A stretch of 64,000 bases of DNA, taken from NCBI GenBank assembly GCA_902793125.1, contig CADBCC010000002.1, positions 1 through 64,000 on the forward strand. The letters run 5' to 3'. Both the position numbers and the translations under genes were made by a program. The notes under the pieces were generated by a model. It ran no database searches. It had not been told where the DNA came from and was given only the letters and a program-made list of their open reading frames with translations. Positions 14,752-24,000 of the stretch are shown in pieces. Source of the stretch: an uncultured Ruminococcus sp. (GTDB lineage: Bacteria; Bacillota; Clostridia; Oscillospirales; Acutalibacteraceae). Position 1 is the first letter of the stretch; every line of letters begins with the position of its first letter.

Positions 14752-15561
14752 ATGAAAAATCTCACAAAGAACCTACTGGACGCCCTTATTTTGGGTGACA
14801 CTCTCGAAGCGACGCAGACACGTTCTCGCCGTTCTTTGCTTCCGCTGAATATTCAGCTTTTCGCAAACGGCGGCGCAGGTGGCGACGGTGGTAACGACGA
14901 CGGCAACGGAGGGAACGACGACGCAGGCGGTACAGGAGGAACAGGCGGCACAGACGACGCAGGTTCGGGCGGTACAGGCAACGACGGAGCAGACGGCGGC
15001 ACAGACGATCAGGACGATAACAAAAGGGACGATTTAGACAAAATCGTACAGTCAAGAGTTGACCGCCTTATGGCAGACGAACGCAAAGAAAAGGCAAAGC
15101 TCGAAAAAGAGCTTAAAAAGCTCCGTGCCGAAAAGCTGACCGACGACGAGCGCAAACAGCTTGAAATTGACGAAAGAGAAAAGGCAATTAAGGCAAAGGA
15201 AAAGGAAGTCGCCGAGAAAGAAAACCGTTTATTCGCTATCAAGGCGATTAAAGACGCAGGCTTAGACGACGGCGGCGACACAACCGCCCTTGTAGACCTT
15301 GTTGTAGCAGGCTCGGACGTAACCGAGGACAGCATAACAGACAAGGTCAAGGCTGTTAAGGACTTTATCGACAAGAAAGTTAAGGCAAAGGTCGACAAGA
15401 CGTTTAAAGACAACGGCAGAAACCCTAACGGCGCAGGTAACGGTTCGGGTGATGATAAAGGAAATGTCAGTATCGCCGAAAAGCTCGGCAAGCAGAAAGC
15501 CGAGCAGAGCAAAAAGGCGAATGACGTTTTAAGTATTTATACAGGAGGTAACAAGAAATAA
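14752..15561 (+). CDS. Phage capsid scaffolding protein (DUF4355-like)
   Basis: The 269-residue protein starts at ATG 14752 with AAAGGAGG before it. It has LPLNIQLFANGG at about residues 30-41, the conserved N-terminal signature of this scaffold family. A Gly/Asp-rich low-complexity stretch of about 55 residues follows. Then comes a long charged coiled coil (ERKEKAKLEKELKKLRAEKL...) and a C-terminal GNVSIAEKLGKQKAE capsid-binding-like tail. It directs prohead assembly and sits just before the decoration and capsid genes. Confidence 0.8.
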   Translation: MKNLTKNLLDALILGDTLEATQTRSRRSLLPLNIQLFANGGAGGDGGNDDGNGGNDDAGGTGGTGGTDDAGSGGTGNDGADGGTDDQDDNKRDDLDKIVQSRVDRLMADERKEKAKLEKELKKLRAEKLTDDERKQLEIDEREKAIKAKEKEVAEKENRLFAIKAIKDAGLDDGGDTTALVDLVVAGSDVTEDSITDKVKAVKDFIDKKVKAKVDKTFKDNGRNPNGAGNGSGDDKGNVSIAEKLGKQKAEQSKKANDVLSIYTGGNKK

Positions 15562-15980
15562 TGATGTTCACAGAAAAAGCGGTTACACAGGGTGTAATGG
15601 TTCTTGCAAACGATCATTTCGTTTCAATTCCTTATGACTGCTCAGAATTAACCGCAAACGCAAACGGCGTTATTCCTGCAGGCACTATCATTCCTGCGAA
15701 TGACGCAACAGCAGTCGGCGTCCTGCTTAATGACGTCCACAAAGACGAGAACCCTAACGGTTCACTTATTATTCACGGCTTTATTGATAAGGGCAAGCTC
15801 CCTGTTGAGCCTGCGGACGCCGCTATTAAGGCACTTTCGCAGATTACCTTTATCGAGGACGGCGCAGTTGTAACCGTTGACGACGAGGACGAGGAAACCC
15901 CCGACAACAACAGCGGTTCAGACAACAACGGCGGTATACCTTCGATTTTGGACGATGAAGGTATTACCCACGAGCCTTAA
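15561..15980 (+). CDS. Head decoration or stabilisation protein
   Basis: The 139-residue protein starts at ATG 15561, or 15564, overlapping the scaffold stop. It has a beta-rich body with PAGTIIPAND, AVGVLLNDVH and GSLIIHGFIDKGKLP segments, similar to lambda gpD-like head-stabilising proteins of this gene order. An acidic C-terminal tail (DDEDEETPDNN...) follows. It is located between scaffold and capsid as expected. Confidence 0.6.
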   Translation: MMFTEKAVTQGVMVLANDHFVSIPYDCSELTANANGVIPAGTIIPANDATAVGVLLNDVHKDENPNGSLIIHGFIDKGKLPVEPADAAIKALSQITFIEDGAVVTVDDEDEETPDNNSGSDNNGGIPSILDDEGITHEP

Positions 15981-16002
15981 TAAGACAAGGAGGTAACAAA
16001 GT

Positions 16003-17079
16003 ATGAAATTATCGGATTTATTCCACGCAAAAGCAATCGCTTCAAACTACACAGAAGCGGCGAGCAACGATATTCCTTACCTCGGTACAGGTCTTTTCCC
16101 TGCTAAGAAAAAGGCAGGTCTTGACCTTTCGTGGATTAAGGGACACAAAGGACTTCCCGTAATGCTCGCTCCGTCAAGTTTTGACACAAAGTCCACTTTC
16201 AGAGGACGTGAGGGAATTTCTATCAGCAAAACAAAAATGGCGTTCTTCAAAGAGGGAATGTTTGTTACTGAGGAAGATTATCAGGAAATCTTAAGAGTAC
16301 AGGACAGCGAGGACGAGTACGCACAGGAAGTCCTCGACCGTATTTTCGACGACGCCGCAAACCTTGTAAGAGGCGCAGATGTTATTCCCGAAATTATGAG
16401 AATGTCCCTGCTTGCTCCTATCGACGGTAATGTAGGTATTACAATCAAGCACAAGGGCAAGAACTACACCTACAATTACGATCCTAACGGCGAGTGGAAG
16501 AACAAGCACTACCTTAAGATCGTTACAGCGGCGGACAAATGGAGTGCGGCGGCAACCTGTAACCCGATCAAGAACCTTGAGGACGCTTTAGACGCTCAGG
16601 AAAAGGAAAGCGGCAACCGTCCCGAACTCGCCCTTATGTCTAAGGACACATTTAATCTTATCAAGAATTCACAGGCTGTAAAAGACGGTATTCTTGCGCA
16701 GAACACCACACCGCACGTTAATTATACCTCTAAAAAGGTTAAGGCTTATATCGAGGAAGAACTCGACATTACGCTTGTAATCTATAACAAGATGTATAAG
16801 GACGAAAACGACACAGCTAAGAAATTCTATCCCGACAATATCGTAATGCTTATTCCTAACGGCGCAATCGGTAACACATATTACGGTACAACTCCGACAG
16901 AAGCCCGTGCAAAGCTCAGTAAGGGCGAGGGCGACGACAGTTTCGCTATTGTTAATACAGGCGTTTCAATCAAGACTATTGAGAAGAACGATCCTGAGAA
17001 CACAGAAACAATCGTGTCCGAGGTTGTTTTACCGTCGTTTGAGCGTCTTGACGAGTGTTACGCTATTGAGGTGGCTTAA
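16003..17079 (+). CDS. Major capsid protein (lambda gpE family)
   Basis: The 358-residue protein belongs to the major capsid protein E family by length, order and motifs: AKKKAGLDLSWIKGHKGLPVML near residues 34-55, RGREGISISKTKMAFFKEGM, DADEYAQEVLDRIFDD, and a late PDNIVMLIPNGAIGNTYYGTTPTE segment. It builds the icosahedral shell. SD AGGAGG at 15990-15995. Confidence 0.9.
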   Translation: MKLSDLFHAKAIASNYTEAASNDIPYLGTGLFPAKKKAGLDLSWIKGHKGLPVMLAPSSFDTKSTFRGREGISISKTKMAFFKEGMFVTEEDYQEILRVQDSEDEYAQEVLDRIFDDAANLVRGADVIPEIMRMSLLAPIDGNVGITIKHKGKNYTYNYDPNGEWKNKHYLKIVTAADKWSAAATCNPIKNLEDALDAQEKESGNRPELALMSKDTFNLIKNSQAVKDGILAQNTTPHVNYTSKKVKAYIEEELDITLVIYNKMYKDENDTAKKFYPDNIVMLIPNGAIGNTYYGTTPTEARAKLSKGEGDDSFAIVNTGVSIKTIEKNDPENTETIVSEVVLPSFERLDECYAIEVA

Positions 17080-17080
17080 T

Positions 17081-17350
17081 ATGGCTGAATATCTTAAAAA
17101 ATATGACTACGCCGTTATTTACAACGGCGTTTTTTATCCTGCAGATACGCCCATTCCCGTAAAGAGCGAGGAAAAGAAAACTGCCGCACCCGTCGAGGAC
17201 GAAAAGGCGGCGGACGGAAAGGCTGAAACACCCGAAGCGGAAGCCGCACCCGTCGAGGACGAGAAGAAAGCAGAAAAAAAGGCGGTAAAGACAAATGCTA
17301 ACAAAGGAAAAGGCGCAAAGTCTAAAGCTAACAGCAAGTCTGCCAAATGA
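17081..17350 (+). CDS. Small Lys/Ala/Glu-rich head-associated protein
   Basis: The protein is 89 residues from ATG 17081, right after the capsid stop. It begins MAEYLKKYDYAVIYNGVFYPADTPI, a small beta unit, and continues as an Ala/Glu/Lys low-complexity tail with two APVEDE(K) repeats. Similar short genes lie between capsid and connector genes in related phages. The tail may bind the capsid. The frame upstream is open, but the earlier ATG lies deep in the capsid gene. Confidence 0.55.
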   Translation: MAEYLKKYDYAVIYNGVFYPADTPIPVKSEEKKTAAPVEDEKAADGKAETPEAEAAPVEDEKKAEKKAVKTNANKGKGAKSKANSKSAK

Positions 17351-17648
17351 TGAAACTCTGCTTTTAATTGAAAACGCTTTAGAGTGGATAGGCGCAAACA
17401 CAACAGTCAAGGTAGATATAACAAGTCATAGCGTACCGTCAAATGTACGCCTTTTTGTTTCAAAATATCTTGAAGTAATGAACCTGCCTATAGGAATTAC
17501 AAGCGAGAGCGCAGGCGGCTTGTCGCAGTCTTTTGACACGACAGACAGAAACGATCTGCTTATTTCCGTTGCAAATTCGATTTTCGGCGAAGAAAACGTA
17601 ACGGCAGGAAAAGTTACGTTTGTGTCTGCAAAAAGCCGTTGGAGGTAA
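17295..17648 (+). CDS. Head-tail connector protein (gp6-like)
   Basis: The 117-residue protein has a helical fold with LPNDETLLLIENALEWIGANT and a late GLSQSFDTTDRNDLL segment. This matches small gp6-type connector proteins that attach below the portal. It overlaps the preceding gene by 56 bp in another frame, and its SD is poor, so the exact start (ATG 17295) is uncertain. Confidence 0.65.
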   Translation: MLTKEKAQSLKLTASLPNDETLLLIENALEWIGANTTVKVDITSHSVPSNVRLFVSKYLEVMNLPIGITSESAGGLSQSFDTTDRNDLLISVANSIFGEENVTAGKVTFVSAKSRWR

Positions 17649-17662
17649 CAGGAGGGGCGTTT

Positions 17663-18163
17663 ATGGGCGTTAAATTCAGAACGACTAAAAACAAATTTCC
17701 TGAAATGGTTAAAACCGCAAATTCGTTGAATGGGCGCAAGGTGCAAGTAGGTTGTATTCAAGGCGATCACGCTTGGCTTGCGTCTATACACGAGTACGGT
17801 TGTAATATACCCGTTACCGACAAAATGAGGGCTTTTCTCCACTCAAAGGGTATTCACCTTAAGAAATCGACTACGGTTATTAAAATCCCCGAAAGGTCTT
17901 TCTTACGTTCAGGTCACGACGAAAATATAGACGAAGTCTTAAAGAAAGCCGATAAGCTGGTAAGTTTAGTTATCGGCGGACAAATGGACGAACAACAATT
18001 ATTTGAAGCAGTCGGCGAAATGTTGGCTACAAAAATAAAGACGTTTGCCCGTGATTTATCAAGTCCTCCGAACAGCGACTTTACTATTGAAGAAAAGGGC
18101 AGTAGTAATCCGCTTGTTAATACGGGGAATATGATTGAGGGTATTTCTTTTGAGGTGAGTTAA
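17663..18163 (+). CDS. Virion morphogenesis / HK97 gp10-like neck protein
   Basis: The protein is 166 residues from ATG 17663 with an AGGAGGGG SD 6-8 nt upstream; the longer frame from 17639 lacks one. It has VQVGCIQGDHAWLASIHEYG and IKIPERSFLRSG motifs, typical of virion-morphogenesis proteins in the neck. It ends PLVNTGNMIEGISFEV, the family's usual terminal strand. Confidence 0.7.
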   Translation: MGVKFRTTKNKFPEMVKTANSLNGRKVQVGCIQGDHAWLASIHEYGCNIPVTDKMRAFLHSKGIHLKKSTTVIKIPERSFLRSGHDENIDEVLKKADKLVSLVIGGQMDEQQLFEAVGEMLATKIKTFARDLSSPPNSDFTIEEKGSSNPLVNTGNMIEGISFEVS

Positions 18164-18525
18164 TGCAGTATTTTCATTTTGAGCGGCTTATAAAAAAGTA
18201 TAGCACCGAATTTGAGGTGACTATACCTACTAAGGGCGGCTACGTTGACGGCGAATACGTCAAGGGCGAAGCGGTACAGCGAACCCTAACGGGTGCGATT
18301 TTAGATATTGACGAAAAGAAAATAAGAAATTCAAACGGCACGCTGACTACAAAGGACAAGCAGTTGTATATGACGAGTGAGCTTGCGGACGACTTAACGA
18401 ACGTAAGGGTTGTTTATGACGGCAAGGTTTACAGCGTTGAGGACGAAAAAGAAAACCGTCAATTCACAGGCTTTTGTGCTTACATACTTACTTATGTTTC
18501 CGCTTTCGGTAAGGAGGCTGAATAA
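18163..18525 (+). CDS. Head closure / neck protein
   Basis: The 120-residue beta-rich protein has TGAILDIDEKKIRNSNGTLTTKDKQLYM, a pattern seen in small head-closure or neck proteins preceding tail terminators. It overlaps the previous gene by 1 bp and the next by 1 bp. The call rests mostly on gene order. Confidence 0.5.
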   Translation: MQYFHFERLIKKYSTEFEVTIPTKGGYVDGEYVKGEAVQRTLTGAILDIDEKKIRNSNGTLTTKDKQLYMTSELADDLTNVRVVYDGKVYSVEDEKENRQFTGFCAYILTYVSAFGKEAE

Positions 18526-19028
18526 TGGTAAAACTTTCAACAATTCGACACGTAATTACAAGTGCGATTGAGAAGCACACAGGAAAGCCCGTTATTCGCA
18601 CTAATCAGGACGCAACACCGCCCGAATATCCATTTATATCTTACACAATTACAACGCTTATGAGGGCAAATAACGGCACTTATGGCGAATTCATAGAGGA
18701 CGACGGAAACGGCGCAAGCAAGAAGTATTACCGCAAAGAATTTCAGCAGGTATGGAGCTTCACAGCTTGCGCCGACAACGATCTAACCTCAAAGGAGTTA
18801 GCTTTTGAGTTATACGACTTCTTAGACAAGATCGGAAAAATAGACCTTGCCGAAAACGGCGTTGTAATTCAGCGGATAGAGAACATAACGAACAGGGACA
18901 ACCTGTTGACAAATGGTTACGAATACCGCAACGGTTTTGACGTGCATTTCGCCTTTATGAATGAAATTGAGGGCGACACGGACGAAATCGACGACATACA
19001 GTTTACTTATAATTCTAATTCAGAATAA
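18525..19028 (+). CDS. Tail terminator / neck protein (LIC_12616-like)
   Basis: The 167-residue protein has IRTNQDATPPEYPFISYTI and YRKEFQQVWSFTACADND followed by NGVVIQRIENITNRDNLLTNGYEYRNGFDVHFAFM. This matches the LIC_12616-type neck protein family that precedes DUF3383 sheath genes. It would cap the contractile tail tube. Confidence 0.75.
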   Translation: MVKLSTIRHVITSAIEKHTGKPVIRTNQDATPPEYPFISYTITTLMRANNGTYGEFIEDDGNGASKKYYRKEFQQVWSFTACADNDLTSKELAFELYDFLDKIGKIDLAENGVVIQRIENITNRDNLLTNGYEYRNGFDVHFAFMNEIEGDTDEIDDIQFTYNSNSE

Positions 19029-19062
19029 TAAACAGAAATTTTATAAAGGAGGTCATTTTAAA

Positions 19063-20085
19063 ATGGCATTAGATATTGTTGTTAATATCTCACAGGCGGC
19101 AATTACAGGGACAGTCGGTTTCGGCAATCCTCTTTTGCTCGTGTCAAAGGCGGCAACAGCAGTTGAGTATACCGAGTGTGACAAACTGAGTAAGGTTGCA
19201 ACGCTTCTCGGCGAGAATAGCGACGCATACAAAGCGGCAGACCTTTTATGGGCGCAGGATAACCCACCTGAGAAAATCGCTGTTTGCGCTGTAACTTCAA
19301 AGGCGGACGCAGGTATTGACGCTTTACTTGACAGAGAATGGCGTCAACTTCTTGTCTTTACTGCGGCTGAGGGCGACAGCACAAAAGCCGAAATCGCCGC
19401 AAAGGTCGAGGGCAGAACGGATAAGATGTATTACACTACCGTTTCTTCGACAAGCGAGCTTACAGCTCTTGCAGGAAAGGAAAATACAGTTTGTTTCTAT
19501 TATCCGACAGAGGGCTTCGCAAATTACGCAGTAGCGGCGGTAGTCGGCGCAAGCGCAGGACTTAAAGCAGGTGGCTTTACATATAAAAACCTTATTATCG
19601 CAGGCTTAGAGCCGCTTAATCTCAGCGACGACGATTTAACGGCACTTCACGCTATCACAAGCGGTAATAACAGTAAGGCGAGTGCATTTACTGTCGTTAA
19701 AAAGGCAGGCGACATAGTAACGTCCGAGGGCACGACAGCGAGCGGCGAGTACGTCGACGTAGTCGATAGCAAGCATTGGATCATACAGAATATTGAGTAT
19801 GATACACAGAAGAAACTTAACGTCGAGGCTAAAGTACCTTATACCGACGTTGGTATTTCTTCGCTGTCGACTATTACCGCAAATGTTCTTAAGAGAGCGT
19901 TTGACAACGGTATGATCGCAACAGACGAGGACGGTTTAACACCGCTTTATAGCGTTAATTTTAAGAACCGTGCGGCTATGTCAGCCGAGGACAGAAAGAA
20001 CCGTATTTATACAGGCGGTAATTTCACATTTACCCTTGCAGGCGCAATCCATAACGCCGTAATTAACGGTGAGCTTGTAATTTAA
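19063..20085 (+). CDS. Contractile tail sheath protein (DUF3383 type)
   Basis: The protein is 340 residues from ATG 19063, with AAGGAGG upstream; the longer frame start at 18961 lies in the preceding gene. It begins MALDIVVNISQAAITG. It has a repeated alpha/beta domain and an ENVLKRAFDNGMI-like late helix, then FTLAGAIHNAVINGELVI at the end. DUF3383 proteins are sheath subunits of short-sheath myoviruses. The tube gene follows. Confidence 0.85.
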   Translation: MALDIVVNISQAAITGTVGFGNPLLLVSKAATAVEYTECDKLSKVATLLGENSDAYKAADLLWAQDNPPEKIAVCAVTSKADAGIDALLDREWRQLLVFTAAEGDSTKAEIAAKVEGRTDKMYYTTVSSTSELTALAGKENTVCFYYPTEGFANYAVAAVVGASAGLKAGGFTYKNLIIAGLEPLNLSDDDLTALHAITSGNNSKASAFTVVKKAGDIVTSEGTTASGEYVDVVDSKHWIIQNIEYDTQKKLNVEAKVPYTDVGISSLSTITANVLKRAFDNGMIATDEDGLTPLYSVNFKNRAAMSAEDRKNRIYTGGNFTFTLAGAIHNAVINGELVI

Positions 20086-20099
20086 GGAGGTTTTAAGTT

Positions 20100-20501
20100 A
20101 TGAACGCAGTTACATCATATAATGCTAATGATTGTGTTATTGATTGGGGTGCTATGTCAATAACAGGACTTGCCGAGGATATGGTAACAGGAGAGAAAGA
20201 CGAGGAAAACTTTGAAACACAGGTCGGCGCACAGGGCGACGTAGTTGTGAACGAAAAGAACAACAACCTCGGAACAGTAACGGTTACTATTCAGCATACA
20301 AGTCCGCAGAGGGATCAGCTTATTAAGGACGCAAAGAACGGTGTTATACAGCCGCTTTGGGTTACAAACAGTAAGCTCGGCGAGAAATTCGGCGGCGATA
20401 AAGCCCGAATTAAGAAAACTCCGTCAATGGAGTTAGGCGCAGAAGCAGGCGATCTCGAAATCGAATTTCAGGTTTTTGACTACGACACAACAACAGCGTA
20501 G
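20100..20501 (+). CDS. Tail tube protein (DUF3277 type)
   Basis: The 133-residue protein begins MNAVTSYNANDC and has DWGAMSITGLAED, DGQVVVNEKNNNLGTVTVTIQHTSPQ-like and a C-terminal GDLEIEFQVFDYDTTTA segments, the pattern of DUF3277 tube proteins found with DUF3383 sheaths. Terminator 20516-20549 follows it. Confidence 0.8.
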   Translation: MNAVTSYNANDCVIDWGAMSITGLAEDMVTGEKDEENFETQVGAQGDVVVNEKNNNLGTVTVTIQHTSPQRDQLIKDAKNGVIQPLWVTNSKLGEKFGGDKARIKKTPSMELGAEAGDLEIEFQVFDYDTTTA

Positions 20502-20515
20502 TCATATTCGTAAAT

Positions 20516-20549
20516 AAGCCTACCGTGTTTTTTGCGGTAGGCTTTCTTT
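20516..20549 (+). terminator. Intrinsic terminator after the tail tube gene
   Basis: AAGCCTACCG (20516-20525) pairs perfectly with CGGTAGGCTT (20535-20544) and is followed by TCTTTTTAT. This may limit downstream tail gene expression relative to tube. Confidence 0.8.
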
Positions 20550-20581
20550 TTATATAAAAATTTAGAAAGAGGAAATAAAAA

Positions 20582-20893
20582 ATGTCAACAAAATTCTATA
20601 CAAGAGAAAAAGAAATCAACGGCACAAAGTATGTCGCACAGTTTAGCGGTCTTTCAACAGCACTTAGAGCGGTTGACGGAAGCTACATAGAGGGAACACA
20701 GAACACGTCCACAGAGAAAATGGCTGAATACCTCTTTAAAAACGTAATCGTTGAGCCTGCAGGACTTAAGATTGACGACTTCGAGGATATGGACGAATTC
20801 AACGCTGTTATTACTTTCGCAAGAGATGTAATGCAGGGCAAGTTTCGAGAAGAAACTAACGAAAAGACAGCTAAAACAAAGAGCAAAGCGTAA
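20582..20893 (+). CDS. Tail assembly chaperone, upstream part
   Basis: The 103-residue protein lies between tube and tape-measure genes, the position of tail assembly chaperones. It contains EMAEYLFKNVIVEPAGLKIDDFEDMDEFNAVI, and ends in a Lys-rich tail. A second short frame follows at 20901 and is open back to 20832, overlapping this gene, so a fused product by +1 or -2 frameshifting is possible. Confidence 0.65.
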   Translation: MSTKFYTREKEINGTKYVAQFSGLSTALRAVDGSYIEGTQNTSTEKMAEYLFKNVIVEPAGLKIDDFEDMDEFNAVITFARDVMQGKFREETNEKTAKTKSKA

Positions 20894-20900
20894 TTGGGGA

Positions 20901-21044
20901 ATGTGGCGTTTACTCTTTGCGGATCGTGGTTTCTCATATACGGAAGTATTCTTCCAAATGACACCGCAGGAAATCTTAGAGGCAAACGTCGCCCTTGATT
21001 TACAAATAGATAAGGAGAAAAAGGAAATGAAAAAGAAACATTAA
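20901..21044 (+). CDS. Tail assembly chaperone, downstream part
   Basis: This is a 47-residue frame starting at ATG 20901 with WRLLFADRGFSYTEVFFQMTPQEILEAN, the kind of helix seen in the second tail-chaperone frame. The ATG has only tTGGGGA immediately before it, too close for a good SD. It probably is made as a fusion to the gene before or by coupled reinitiation. It ends at TAA 21042-21044, just before the tape measure. Confidence 0.55.
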   Translation: MWRLLFADRGFSYTEVFFQMTPQEILEANVALDLQIDKEKKEMKKKH

Positions 21045-21069
21045 TATCCCATATTAGGGGGTGAAAACT

Positions 21070-24000
21070 TTGGCAGATAAGCAGGTCGTGCGTCAGGACG
21101 TTGTCGAGATACGTTACGACGTAGACAATGATCCTCTTTTACAACTCGCAAAAGATACAAACGAGTTTAGAGGGACTATGACAAAAGCCTTTGACGACGA
21201 TCAATTCAAAGACTTTAACGCAGGCACACAAAAAGCGGCGGACGGCTTAGACGAAATAAAAGACATATCAAAGAAAGCGGCAAGCGGTACAGAGAGTGTC
21301 GCAGATGTGTCAATGAACCCCGTTGTTTCAGGCTTAAGGAAAGTTAGCGACAAGTTGAGCGACGTTGCAACTAAGGCGACTGGTGCGGCTTTCAAAGGAC
21401 TGAAAAAACTTTCGGGAATAACATTTAAAGCGGCTACGGCAGGGTTAGGCGTTGCTGTTGCAGGCGTGGGGGCTTTGGTTACGTCTGCGGTTAAAAGTTA
21501 TGCAGACACAGAGCAGTTACAAGGTGGTGTCGAAACACTATTCGGAGCAGGCGGACAGAGTATTAAGGAATACGCAAAATCCGTCAATAAATCTGTAGGC
21601 GACGTTAAAAAAGATTATAAATCTTTAATGTCAGCGCAAAAAATGGTGTTCAAAGACGCTAACAACGCTTATAAAACAGCAGGTCTTTCCGCTAACGAGT
21701 ATATGGAAACCGTAACAGGTTTTTCGGCGTCGCTTGTTTCGAGCTTAAAGGGCGACACAAAAGCCGCCGCTAAGTTATCCAAAACAGCGGTTGTCGATAT
21801 GGCGGATAACGCTAATAAAATGGGTACGCCTGTTGAGAACATACAAAACGCTTATCAGGGCTTTGCAAAACAGAATTACACTATGCTTGATAATCTTAAA
21901 TTAGGTTACGGCGGCACAAAGTCTGAAATGGAGCGTCTTATTAAGGACGCCGCAAAGCTCGATAAAAGCGTTGACGCTAACAGTATGTCTTTTTCAAATA
22001 TTGTTAAGGCTATACACGCTGTACAGGGCAACTTAGGAATTACTGGAACTACGGCAAAGGAAGCGTCAAAAACAATAAGCGGCTCGCTTGGAGCGTTAAA
22101 ATCTGCGTGGGGTAACTTACAATCTGCTCTTGTATCAGGCGGCGATAATTTAGATCAATGTGTAGACAACCTCATTGACGCCGCAGTTACATTCTCAAAA
22201 AACGCTTTTCCTGCGATAAAAAAAGCGTTGGGTGGCGTTGGGCGATTTGTTAAAGAGGTTGTCCCTGAGATCGTAAAACAAATTCCTCCTTTGGCGGCTG
22301 ATATTTTACCGTCTTTAGCGTCTACAGGCGCAAGAATTGTTGTCGGTTTCGGGCAGTCACTTATACAAAACGCTCCTGTTTTGGCGTCGGCGGCTCAAAA
22401 GCTCATTATTTCTGTTGTAAAAGCCTTTTATAAGGGTTTTACAGGTAAAGAAATGAGCGGAGAACAGCTCAACACGTTAAAGCAGACTATTTCGACTGTG
22501 TTTACGTCGATAAAGAATATCGTCGTCGGTACAGTCAATTTTATTAAGCAAGTTTTCACAGCACTTGCACCTATTCTTTTATGGATAGGCGGATTAGCCC
22601 TTAATGTGTTCTCGTGGATTGGCGATAATATAAACTGGCTTCTCCCTATCGTTGGCGGTATTATTGCGGCGTTCTTAGCATATAAGGCGGTTATGGTTGC
22701 GGTAAACGCAATTTCCGCAGTAGTAACGGCAGGACAGGCAATTATGGCAACTGTTACAGGCACAGCCTCGGCGACAACGGCGGCAGGCACGGCGGCGGTA
22801 GGAACTGCGGCAGGTGCGTCCGCTCCTCAAATACTCGCTTTTGCGGCGGCTATTCTTGCTGTAGGCGTTTCAATTCTCGCAATTTGTGTCGGTTTTTATT
22901 TGCTTGCTACGGCGGCGATTAACCTTGCAAATGCAGGTTGGGGCGCAATAGCTGTTATGGGTGCTATGATCCTTGTAATTGTCGGTCTTGCGATAGGTTT
23001 AGCGGTTCTCGCTCCGATATTAACCGCAGGAGCAGTCGGTTTATTAGCGTTTGGTGCTTGTGTCGCACTTGTCGGCGCAGGCTTTTTCCTTTTAGGAACA
23101 GGCGCACTTATGGCGGCTATGGGCTTAAATATCGTTGTAGGGTGTTTGCCTGCTTTAGTACAGAACGGTCTTGCAGGCTCGCTTGTAATAGTCGGACTTG
23201 GCGTAGCACTTACCGTATTTGCGGCAGGTGCGCTTTTGGCAGGTGCGGCGGCTCTTGTGCTTGGTACAGGTCTTATGGTAGTTGCGGCGGCGTTGTTAGT
23301 TATGGCTGTTTCAATAACCTTGATAACGCTTAACTTTATTTTGCTTTCCGCATTATCAACAGTATTAGCGTTAAGTTTCGCTGTCGTGGCTGTGTGCTTC
23401 CTATCAATGATAAGTAGTGCATTGTTACTGTCGGTTGCATTGTTACCGCTTATCGGTACATTTGCGGCTTTGACTATCCCGACATTGTTATTTGTAGCGA
23501 CTATAACACCGCTTGCGGCTATGTTCGCAGTATTGGCGGCGTCGGCGTTAATATTCCTTGTTTCGCTTGTTAGCGTCTTAGCGATATTTACCGCTTTAGT
23601 GGCTATGGCTGTACTGTTTATAGCGGAGTTGTACATCATTAACGCAGGACTTGGAATTATGGGGGCTATGGCTCAGGTAACGTCAACGGCTATTATGCCG
23701 CTTATTCCTGCGTTCTTTGCTCTTGTAGCTCCTGCGGCGGCGTTGGTAGCGGCGATTACTCCGCTTGCGGTAATGTTTACCTTGCTTGCGGCGTCGTCGA
23801 CGGCGTTGTTAGCTGTAATGACAGGTTTACTTGTAGTTATTGCAGGAGTAGGCGCAGGCTTCACGCTTGTAATGGTTATGAGCAGAGTTTTGTTAAGTAC
23901 ATTTAACTCTATCATTCCTGCCGCTGTTCTTATTGTAGCCGTACAACTCGCAAAACTGATAACGATTTTTGCAAAATCAAGCAACAGTATTCAAGGAATA

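Noticed and set aside
14786..15512. Long minus-strand frames opposite the scaffold gene
   Set aside because: They are shadows of the Gly/Asp-rich and Lys/Glu-rich scaffold codons (Arg/Leu/Ser-rich low complexity) without SD sites.
22428..23639. Long minus-strand frames opposite the tape measure
   Set aside because: Mirror of Ala/Val/Leu codons in the tape measure. No SD or recognisable domain.
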